Notes under the pieces: model-generated
Told to the model about the DNA's origin: nothing
The model's input: only the letters and a program-made list of their open reading frames with translations
The model's database searches: none
Position numbers and translations under genes: made by a program
Shown: positions 54,701 through 64,000 of the stretch, in pieces
Numbering within the stretch: position 1 is the stretch's first letter
Layout: every line of letters starts with the position of its first letter
From: Zygnema cylindricum
Taxonomy: Eukaryota; Streptophyta; Zygnematophyceae; Zygnematales; Zygnemataceae
Length of the DNA: 64,000 nucleotides
Direction of reading: 5' to 3'
Assembly: GCA_037447655.1 (NCBI GenBank)
Contig: JBBHKE010001654.1
Span: 62,001 to 126,000, forward strand

Positions 54701-57700
54701 AATTGTTACCTAAATTACACAAACAGTTAGCGATAACAGTAATTGTTTTCTAACTTACACAAAACATTAGAGTTAACAAGAATGGTTACCTAACTTACAC
54801 AATCTATTAGCGATAACAGGAATTGTTCCCTAAATTACACAAAATGTTAGGGATAACAAGAATTGTAACCTAAATTACACAAATTGTTAGCGTTAAGAAG
54901 AATTGTTACCTAAATTACACAAACACTTAGCAATAACAAGAATGGTTATCTAACTTACACAAGCAGTTAGCGATAACCTGAATTTTTATCTAAATTACAC
55001 AAAATGTTAGCAATAACAGGAATTGTTATCTAAATTACACAAATTGCGAGCAAAAACGAAATGGTTTTATCTAACATACACAAACTGTTAGCGCTAACAA
55101 CAATGGTTACCTAACTTACACAAACTGTTAGCGCTAAGAAGAATTGTTATCTAACTTACGCAAACAGTTTGCAATAACAGGAAAGATTTTATCTAACTTA
55201 CACAAACTGTTAGCACAAACAAGAATGGTTACCTAAATTACATAAAGTGTTAGGGATATCAAAAATTGTAACCTAAATTACACAAATTGATAGCGATAAC
55301 AAAAATTGTTATCTAACTTACACAAACTGTTAGCGCTAACAAGAATGGTGACCTAACTTACACAAACTGTTAGCGATATTAAAAATTGTTACCTAAATTA
55401 CACAAACTGTTAGCGATAACAATAATACTAACCTAAATTACACAAACTGTTAGCGATAACAGGAATTGTTACCTAAATTACACAAACTTTAAGCGATAAC
55501 AAGAATAGTAACCTAAATTACACAAATTATTAGCGCTAACAGGAATTGTTACCTAAATTACACAAAAAGTGAGCGATAAGAAGAATTGTTACCTAAATTA
55601 CACAAATTGTTAGCGCTAACAGAAATTGTTACCTAAATTACACAAATAGTTAGCGATAACAATAATTGTTATCTAACTTACACAAACTGCAAGCGATAAC
55701 AAGAATTGTAACCTAAATTACACAAATTGTTAGCACTAACACAAATTGTTACCTAAATTAGACAAACTGATAGCGATAACAGGAATTGTTACCTAAATTA
55801 CACAAACAATTAGCGATAACAGTAATTGTTTTCTAACTTACACAAAACATTAGAGTTAACAAGAATGGTTACCTAACTTACACAATCTGTTAGTGATAAC
55901 AGGAATTGTTCCCTAAATTACACAAAATGTTAGGGATAACAAGATGAAACCTAAATTACACAAATTGTCAGCGCTAACAGGAATTGTAACCTAAATTACA
56001 CAAACTGTTAGCGTTCACAAAAATGGTAACCTAACTTACACAAACTGTTAGCGATAACAGGAATTGTTATCTAAATTACACAAACTGTTTGCGCTAACAG
56101 GAATTGTTACCTAACTTACGCAAATTGTTAGCGTTAACAAGAATTGTTACCTAAATTACACAAACAGTTAGCGATAACAAAAATGGTTACCTTACTTACA
56201 CAAACCGTTAGCGCTAACAGGAAATGTTATCTAAATTACACAAATTGTGTGAGCTAACACGGATTGTTACCTAAATTACACGAACAATTAGCGATAATAA
56301 GAATTGTAATCTAAATTACACAAATTGTTAGCGATAACAACAATTGTCACCTAAATTACACAAACTGTTAGCAATAACAGAAATTGTTATCTAAATTACA
56401 CAAACTGTTAGCAATAACAATAATGGTTTTATCTATCTTACACAAACTGTTAGCGCTAACAAGAATGGTTACTTAAGTTACACAAACTGTTAGCAATAAC
56501 AAGAATTGTTACCTAAATTACAGATACTGTTAGCGTTAACAAAAATTGTTACCTAACTTACACAAACTCTTAGCGATAACAAGAATTGTTACCTAGATTA
56601 CACAAACTGTCAGCGATACAAGAATAGTAACCTAAATTACACAAATTGTTAGCGATGAAAAGAATTCATACCCATATTAAACACACAGTTAGCGATAACA
56701 GAAATTGTTATCTAAATTACACAAACTGTTTACGCATACTGGAATACTTACCTAAATTAGACAAACTGTTAGCGATAACACGAATAGTTACCTAACTTAC
56801 ACAAACTGTTAGCAATAATAGGAATTGTTATCTAACTTACACAAACTGATATCGCTAAAAAGAATGGTTTCCTAAGTTACACAAACTGTTAGCGATAACA
56901 ACAATTGTAACCTAAATTACACAAACAGTTAGGGATAACAAAAATTGATACCTAAATTACAGAAACAGTTAACGATAACAAAAATTGTTACCTAAATTAC
57001 ACACACAGTTAGCGTTAACAAGAATTGTAACCTAAATTACAAAAATTGTTAGCGCTAACAGGAATTGTTACCTAAATTACACAAATAGTTAACGATAACA
57101 ATAATTTTTACCTAAATTACACAAATATTTAGCAATAACAACAATTGTTATCTAAATTACACAAACTGTTTCCGTTAACAAGAATTGTTACCTTACTTAC
57201 ACAAACTGTTAGCAACAACAAAAATTGTCACCTAAATTACACAAACTGTTAGCGAAAATAAGAAATCTTACCTAAATTACACAAACTGTTAGCGCTAACT
57301 AGAATGGTTACCTAACGTACACAAACTGTTAGCGATATCAAGAATTGTAACCTAAATTACACAAATTGTTAACGCTAACAGGAATTGTTACCTAAATTAC
57401 ACAAATAGTTAGCGATAACAATAATTTTTACCTAAATTACACAAATATTTAGCGATAACAGGAATTCTTATCTATATTAAACAAACTGTTAGCTCTAATC
57501 GGAATTGTTACCTAACTTACGCAAACATTTAGCGCTAACAACAATTGTGACCTAAATTACACAAATTGTTAGTGATAATAAGAATTGTTACCTAACTTAC
57601 ACAAACTGTTAGCGCTAACAGGAAGTGTTATTTAACTTTCGCAAACAATTTGCAATAACAGGAAAGATTTAATCTAACTTACACACACTGTTAGCACCAA

Positions 57701-57771
57701 CAAGAATGGTCACCTAAGTTACACAAACTGTTAGCGATAACAAGAATTGTTACCTAAATTATAGAAACTGT
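51730..57771 (+). repeat. 40-bp satellite array, main block (about 151 units)
   Basis: Continuous 40-bp units, core GTTAGCGNTAAC plus GTTACCTAAATTACAC. Higher-order copies are visible: the unit with ACTACCACAATCAGTT recurs near 52501, 52897 and 53278, the ACATTAGAGTTAAC block near 54755 recurs about 1083 bp later, and the TAATTTTTACC block at 57101 recurs at 57421 (8 units). No genes. Confidence 0.93.
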
Positions 57772-58734
57772 TGTTGTCCATAGCCTATTTCAGCCATGGA
57801 TTACTCACGGAAACACCCACAGACTACCTCAAAACAGCTGTGTTTCAGACAACACAGATTACTCCACAATGAACAGAATCATCTCAAACTGCACCAGTGT
57901 ATATTATACCATATACAATGTAAACTCCCAAAGTTACAGCCAAATTTACAAAGGCATCTAGAAGATATAAGCTCCAGAGTTTCCCAAAAGTAGGTGACAG
58001 CTACACAAACTAACCACTTAGACTGTTCACAGAATCTTACACAGATACTGGAATACAATGAAACTTCACAAACATTTAGATTTTATATCATAAAATAACT
58101 CCACCAAGTTTCACATGAGAGCGCCAAAAGGTCAAAGATGCACAAAACAGTTTGCCATTGCGTTGATAAACTTGATTGCGATACATAAAATAATCTAAGT
58201 CCTGCAAGTTATACTCAGAGCACGGAGGCATACCAGTCGTACTTATCTACTCTAATAAACTAATTAGTCAAAAAGGACAAACCTTTGTTGTACAGGATAT
58301 TTACACCGTACTCTTCGTATGTCACAAACCAAGCTGCCGCTAAGCAACTACTAAGCTACCACTACCGTTTAATCATCATTACTTGAAATCTATCCTATTC
58401 ATATTATCCACAGCTGCGCTAGCTGCGCTCGCTGAGCTGTCCGTACGGATCATAAAAATAGCCGCAACTGCGTCGACTTAACTGCATCGCAGCTGCTCCA
58501 TAACGGCGGCGCCTATTTCAACATTCCGTTTATTTTACATCGGATTGCTTCGCTATCCGCCGTCCATTTGTCACTGCTTGTTCACACCACTCAATGAGTC
58601 TTTTACGTCACTTTATTTATATCAATCCGTTCGCTCCCCCAATTCGTGAATCTATTCAAACCTCCATATTAAATCCAATTAGTAGTTACACACGAACTGT
58701 CTCGTACGCACGAAACTGACTTTTCAAAACAACA
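57772..58734 (-). repeat. Solo LTR3 in the satellite, TSD ACTGT
   Basis: 963 bp, ends TGTTGTCC...AACAACA, with the 5-bp target duplication ACTGT at 57767-57771 and 58735-58739 and satellite on both sides. The minus orientation is inferred from the TGTTGTTTTGAAAAG start, which resembles LTR2. It contains GCAGCTGCG-type modules near 58410-58500. No internal coding region remains, consistent with LTR-LTR recombination. Confidence 0.88.
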
Positions 58735-58739
58735 ACTGT

Positions 58740-60381
58740 TAGCGCTAACAAGAATTGTTACCTAGATTACACAAGTTGTTAGCGATAACAAGAATTATTA
58801 TCTAACTTACACAAACTGTTAGCCCTAACAAGAATGGTTACATAACTTACACAAACTGTAAGCGATAACAAAAATTAATACCTATATTACTCAAACAGTT
58901 AGCTATAACAACAATTGTTACCTAAATTACACACACAGTTAGCGATAACAGGAATTGCTATCTAAATTACACAAACTGTTTGCGCTTACATTAATCTTTA
59001 CCTAAATTAGACAAATTGTTAAAGATAATAGGAATTGTTACCTAAATTACAAAAACTGTTTACGCTAACAGGAATTGTTACCTAACTTACGCAAACTGTT
59101 AGCAATACTTGGAATTGTTATCTAACTTACACAAACTGATAGCGCTAACAAGAATTAATACCTAAATTACACAAACAGTTAGCGATAACAAAAATTGTTA
59201 CCTAAATTACACACAGTTAGCGATAACAAGAATTGCTATCTAAATTACACAAACTGTTTGCGCTTACAGGAATTTTGACCTAAATTACACACACAGTTAG
59301 CGATAACAGGAATTGCTATCTAAATTACACAAACTGTTTGCGCTTACAGGAATTTGGACCTAAATTAGACAAACTGTTAACGATAACATGAATTGTTACC
59401 TAAATAACACAAACAGTTAGCGATAACTGTAACTCTTTTCTAACTTACACAAACTGTTAGCGTTAATAAGAACGGTTACCTAACTTACACAAACTGTAAG
59501 CGATAACAGGAATTGTTACCTAAATTACACAAACAGTTAGCGATAACAATAATGGTTACCTAAATTACACAAACCGTTAGTGATAACAAGAATTGTAACC
59601 TATATTACACAAATTGTTAGCGCTTACAGGAATTGTTACCTAAATTACACAAATAGTTAGCGATAACAATAATTTTTACCTAAATTACACAAATATTTAG
59701 CGATAACTGGAATTGATATCTAAATTACAAAAACTGTTAGCGCTAACAGGAATTGTTACCTAACTTTTGCAAACTTTTAGCGCTAACAAGAATTGTTACC
59801 TAAATTACACAAACTGTTAGCGTTAACAAGAATTGTTACCTAAATTACACAAAAGCAGTTAGCGATAACAATAATTTTTACCTAAATTACACAAATATTT
59901 AGCGATAACAAGAATGGTTACCTAACTTGCACAAACCGTTAGCGCTAACAGGAATTGTTATCTAAATTACACAAAAAGTTAGCGATAACATGATTGTTAT
60001 TTAAGTTACACACTGTTTGCGCTTACAGGAATTGTTACCTAAACTACACAAACAATTAGCGATAATAACAATTGTTACCTAAATTACACAAACTGTTAAC
60101 AATAACAAGAATTGTAATCTAAATTACACAAACTGTTAGAAGGAACAGGAATGGTTTTATCTAACTTACACAAACTTTAGCTCTAACAAGAATGGTTACC
60201 TAAGTTACACAAACTGTTAGCGATAACAACAGCTATAACCTAAATTACATAAACTGTTAGCGAAAACAAGAATTGTTACCTAAATTACACAAACTATTTG
60301 CGATTATAAGAATTGTTACCTAAATTACTGAAACTGTTAGCGCTAACAAGAATGGTAACCTAACTTAAACAAACAGTTAGG
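58740..60381 (+). repeat. 40-bp satellite array, second block (about 41 units)
   Basis: Same units and orientation as 51730-57771. A near-perfect 80-bp dimer repeat is seen near 59220-59380 (GTTTGCGCTTACAGGAATTT twice). Ends at the element F insertion with TTAGG. Confidence 0.92.
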
Positions 60382-60884
60382 TGTAACAAGGTTACAGAAT
60401 TGGGTACTTAGTAGCTAAGGCTAGGCTGCTATAATTGCGATTACAGAGCAGCGCAGTTGCGATTCCAGAGCAGCGCAACAGCGATTCCAGACCAGCGCAG
60501 CATAGCAGCATAGCAACTTAGCGGCGTAGCAACTAGTAGCGCAGCGGCGTAGCAGCGCAGCATAGCAACGCCGCATTGTGTAGATTGAACTCTATAGTTC
60601 TAGAAGGAAGTTTGGATAGATATCGGAGTGGCCGCGAAGGTCCACGTGTACAGCTGTATAGTACTAGGTTGACTAGCAATTAGCTAGTTTAAATAGGCGA
60701 GTAGACCTAGTGAATGACCTGAAGTAGACTTACGCAGCTAGCGCAACCTTGTACTCTCTTTTCAAGTAATAGAGCCCAACCCTGTCTGTGAGTTCTGTGT
60801 GCTCCTGCTGTTGCTACGGGGAGATCCTTGGTGTTTTCCGCTGTGCACTGTGACGTGTTGTGGGGTATTGTCGCTTCTTTTACA
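60382..60884 (+). repeat. 5' LTR of element F
   Basis: Contains GCAGCGCAGTTGCGATTCCA-type repeats (60430-60570), a TATA-like TTTAAATA at about 60688, and ends CTTCTTTTACA. The 3' LTR has AATAAA where this copy has AATAGA. Confidence 0.88.
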
Positions 60885-60885
60885 C

Positions 60886-60898
60886 TGGTATCGGAGCA
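60886..60898 (+). other. Standard tRNA(iMet) 3'-end primer-binding site, element F
   Basis: TGGTATCGGAGCA resembles the initiator tRNA-Met site TGGTATCAGAGC with one change. Element F thus uses the tRNA 3' end, unlike the two copia families here. Confidence 0.75.
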
Positions 60899-60997
60899 TC
60901 ACCGCTGCGCTGACAGGAAAGCGCAACGGCGCAATTGTGTTTCACTATGTAGGTGATGACGAACCCTCGGTTCCGCCGCAGCAGCGCAGTTTTATAA

Positions 60998-62470
60998 ATG
61001 TTCGATACTGCGATTACCCTCGCACGCTGCGACGCTGCGCACAGCCCAAGATTGAAACCCTCAACCCCCGGGAATACAACCGTCATTCGTCCTCACAACC
61101 AATCCAGTCTCGGCAGCTTGGAAACTGCTTCTCTCCGCTCAATTAGTTTACCTCCGCTTCTGGAGCTACCGGAATTGTCTGTTTCAGCAGTGTCTATGGC
61201 GTCGTTGTCCTCTCCACCCCCGAAAAAGAGGAGACTGGTACGGGTGGGACAAGGAGACCCGAGCCGTCTCGAGAGATTGTTAAGGGCGGCGGAAGCCATG
61301 GTGGAAGCAAGCAGGTGAAGAGAGGTAGAAGTGGAGCCGGAACCGGAGGATAGTGTCAGTTGCGAGGCAGGACCGGCGGAGACTAATGGAGGAGAGGGGT
61401 CAGAAAACTCATAGGACCCTGAATACACCCCAACCCGGGAAGGTGATCAGGAACTTCAAGTAGATCATGAGCTGTCGGAGGCGGAGGAGCCGGAACGCGA
61501 ACCAACGCCTCCGCCAATTGAGGAGCGCGCCTCAGATCTAGAGGTGACGAGGGACCCAAACAAGGAGAGCACCGCAGACGAGCAGTTGTCTGAAAGCGCG
61601 GAGAGGAAGGCGGAGGAACAATACCCCAGCGGTGACGATGTGTTTCTCTTGCGCGAAAACCGAAGAGATTCGGAGGAGGAGAGTGAACAGGGAGAGGAAA
61701 TTCCTGACTACCACTTCCCACTACCGGTCAACGCCCAGCATCCGGACCTCGCCTTCAGCTTTGCCAAAAAGTTTTATTGGGACCCCTCAGAGTGGCCTGA
61801 AGAATGGCGTATAAGGAAGCCTGGAGATCCTATCCGTATCCCTGCCGATGTTCCGTCACACCCAGCGTGGAATTTCATGCGGGCAAAGGACCTGGGGAAT
61901 AATCATAAAGGCTATGTGCAGCTAAATCCTCACACATTACCGTTCGTAGAGGTGGTAAAGGAAAACTACAGGTACAGAATTGATGTTCCCGGGTTACTTC
62001 GCCATTATCACCCGTGGGATGTCCGCCTCCACGACATCATCTCTCGAGCGGAAGTCACCCCTGAGGTGCGAGTACTCAAGCTGGCTCGAAGAAATGCTCT
62101 GCAGCGGGCCCGAGCAGCAAGGAAACACGTGTCCTTCAAATTACGAAAGGTACCTTGGTGGGAATCGGCGGACAAGGAACCAGAGGAAGCTCCCTCTGTG
62201 GCTGAACCCGAAGAACCCAGGATTCCGGCACCCGAGGAGCCTGCACAGGCGGACGTTCCGCCGCGACCCGAAGTACCCGAGGTTGAGGAAGGGGAAAATC
62301 AGGTTCTGGAACGAATTACTCGGCGGCAGTTGGCAGCTGCAGATCGACACATCGCATTACTAGAGACCCGATGTGAACAGCTCCAAAATCAACTCGACCT
62401 CCTTCGCCACGAGTTCGAGAAGTATCGCGAGGAAACATACGACATACTCCGGCAACTGCAGTTTCCCTGA
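60998..62470 (+). pseudogene. Novel gag-like protein of element F, frame broken by two stops
   Basis: One continuous frame from ATG 60998 to TGA 62468-62470, interrupted only by TGA at 61316-61318 and TAG at 61412-61414. The last 308 codons (from 61544) are open. Features in order: a Ser/Leu-rich head, a basic PPPKKRRLVRV stretch (possible nuclear signal), a long Glu/Asp-rich region, a Trp-rich globular part (FYWDPSEWPEEWRIRKPGDP, HPAWNFMRAKDLG, GLLRHYHPWDVRLHDI), a basic patch (ARKHVSFKLRKVPWW), a Pro/Glu-rich spacer and a C-terminal coiled coil (ITRRQLAAADRHIALLETRC onward). No zinc knuckle, and I recognise no known domain. Structural, gag-like function is inferred from position only. A shorter start at 61544 is possible if only the intact part is translated. 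Confidence 0.7.
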
Positions 62471-62501
62471 CTCAATCAAAGTTCAGCGGAATGCTGAATC
62501 C

Positions 62502-62515
62502 TTAGTGGGAGGCAC
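62502..62515 (+). other. Polypurine-like tract of element F
   Basis: AGTGGGAGGCAC lies directly before the 3' LTR. It is imperfect but in the expected place. Confidence 0.5.
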
Positions 62516-63018
62516 TGTAACAGGGTTACAGAATTGGGTACTTAGTAGCTAGGGCTAGGCTGCTATAATTGCGATTACAAAGCAGCGCAGTTGCGATTCC
62601 ACAGCAGCGCAGCTGCGATTCCAGACCAGCGCAGCATAGCAGCATAGCAACTTAGCGGCGTAGCAACTAGTAGCGCAGCGGCGTAGCAGCGCAACATAGC
62701 AACGCCGCAATTGTGTACATTAACTGTATAGTTCTAGAAGGAAGTTTGGATAGATATCGGAGTGGCCGCGAAGGTCCACGTGTACAGCTGTATAGTACTA
62801 GGTTGACTAGCAGTTAGTTAGTTTAAATAGGCGAGTAGACCTAGTGAATGACCTGAAGTAGACTTACGCAGCTAGCGCAACCTTGTACTCTGTTTTCAAG
62901 TAATAAAGCCCAACCCTGTCTGTGAGTTCTGTGTGCTCCTGCTGTTGCTACGGGGAGATCCTTGGTGTTTTCCGCTGTGCACTGTGACGTGTTGTGGGGT
63001 ATTGCCGCTTCTTTTACA
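62516..63018 (+). repeat. 3' LTR of element F
   Basis: 503 bp, the same length as the 5' LTR. It includes a candidate poly(A) signal AATAAA at 62902-62907 and TTTAAATA near 62822. Confidence 0.88.
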
Positions 63019-64000
63019 TTAGCGCTAACAAAAAGTGTTATTTAACTTATGCAAACAGTTTGCAATAACAGGAAAGATTTTATCTAACTTACACTAACTG
63101 TTAGCACAAACAAGAATGGTTACCTAAGTTACACAAACTATTAGCGATAACAAGAAATGTTCCCTAAATTACAGAAACTATTAGCGTTAACAAGAATTGA
63201 AACCTAAATTACACAATTTGTTAGCGATAACAGGAATTGTTACCTTAATTACACAAATAGTTACCGATAACAAGAATTGATACCTAAATTACACAAACAT
63301 TTCGCGATAACAGGAATTGTTATCTAAATTACACAAACTGTTTGCGGTTACAGGAATTGTTTCCTAACTTACGGAAAGTGTTAGCGATAACAAGAATTGT
63401 TACCTAAATTACACATACTGTTGGCAATAACATGAATTGTTACCTAATTACACAAACAATTAGCGATCACAATTTTTTTTACCTATATTACACAAATAGT
63501 TAGCGATAACAAGAATTGTAACCTAAATTACACAAATTGTTAGCGCTAATAGGAATTGTTACCTAAATTACACAAATAGTTAGCGATAACAAGAATTGTT
63601 ATCTAACTTACACAAATAGTTAGAGATAACAGGAATTATTCTCCAAATTACACAAATTGTTTGCGCTAAAAGGAATAGTTACCTTACTTACGCACACTGT
63701 TAGCGATAACAAGAATTTTTATCTAACTTACACAAACTGTTAGCACTAACAAGAATGGTTACCTAACTTACACAAACTGTTAGAGATAACAACAATGGTC
63801 ACCTAACTTACAAAAACTGTTAGCGATAACAAGAATTGTTACCGAAATTACTCAAACTGTTAGCCATAACAGATATTGTTATCTAAATTACACAAACAGT
63901 TAGTGATAACAAGAATATAACCTAAATTTCACAAATTGTTAGCCCTAACAGGAATTGTTACCTTAATTACACAAATAGTTACCGATAACAAGAATTGTTA
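63019..64000 (+). repeat. 40-bp satellite array, third block, runs off the window
   Basis: Same 40-bp units and orientation. The array continues beyond 64000, so its full size is unknown. Confidence 0.92.

Larger units (their letters stand above)
60382..63018 (+). mobile_element. Small LTR element F with a gag-like frame only (TR-GAG-like), TSD TTAG(G/C)
   Basis: Two 503-bp LTRs (60382-60884, 62516-63018) differ at roughly a dozen positions by eye. Ends are TGTAACA...TTTTACA. Flanks are TTAGG and TTAGC, one base different. The primer site is one base after the LTR. The 1.6-kb interior codes for one frame without protease, RT or integrase. It fits the non-autonomous TR-GAG class of LTR elements (inference). 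Confidence 0.88.

Noticed and set aside
57796-57993. Small ORF inside the solo LTR3
   Set aside because: Lies entirely in a non-coding LTR, and the partial copy gives no support for conservation.
61093-61721. Minus-strand proline/serine-rich ORFs in element F
   Set aside because: Mirror image of the acidic Glu-rich plus frame. The plus frame is longer, continuous across two stops and sits in the gag position.

Overview
This window is eukaryotic, heterochromatin-like repeat DNA. I found no host gene, rRNA gene, complete tRNA gene or CRISPR array. Almost everything is either a nested pile of LTR retrotransposons (mostly Ty1/copia) or a 40-bp tandem satellite. G-box/ABRE-like ACGT motifs in one LTR family, TTTAGGG-containing repeats and plant-style copia polyproteins suggest a plant or plant-related (streptophyte) genome. 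That assignment is tentative and the species is unknown.

Four LTR families can be defined from their ends. LTR1 (about 1.05-1.2 kb) starts TGTWGAAA and ends GTTTCA. LTR2 (about 0.8-0.93 kb) starts TGTTGTTTTTGG and ends CAACA. LTR3 (about 0.96 kb) is seen without coding DNA. LTR-F (503 bp) flanks a small element with a novel gag-like frame. Both copia families are followed by GGTTATGGGC, which is complementary to the anticodon region of initiator tRNA-Met (a half-tRNA primer site as in Drosophila copia). In both, the gag start codon lies inside the LTR, so the primer site is also coding sequence.

Layout. 1-3111: LTR1 element 1, with an unbroken 627-codon ORF fusing gag to an RNase H remnant. 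3112-3521: partial LTR3. 3522-6279: minus-strand family-2 copia remnant (2b). 6280-16462: minus-strand LTR1-like element 3, interrupted in its LTR by a complete but dead family-2 copia (element i, 7231-13349, target duplication CCCCT). 16463-20787: putative LTR/leader and gag of a Ty3/gypsy-like element. 20788-36915: family-2 element E with tandem partner E', interrupted by LTR1 element A (20812-32706, target duplication GCTAA). 36916-64000: the 40-bp satellite. It is interrupted by family-2 element D (39260-51729), which itself contains minus-strand LTR1 element C (39728-46183, target duplication AGTTC), by a solo LTR3 (57772-58734, target duplication ACTGT) and by element F (60382-63018).

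The most striking large structure is an inverted duplication of about 4.7-4.9 kb. Positions 25655-30530, inside the pol of element A, are the reverse complement of 36650-41336. The copied segment carries the end of element C's pol, its 3' LTR, a piece of LTR2, about 2.5 kb of satellite and a gag fragment. It has therefore planted satellite DNA inside a retrotransposon. After copying, the two satellite arms came to differ by about five 40-bp units, traceable to a near-perfect 200-bp tandem duplication.

Most coding regions are dead, with many stops and frameshifts. The exceptions worth attention are the intact gag-RNase H fusion of element 1 and the F element's gag-like protein, whose frame is broken by two stops.
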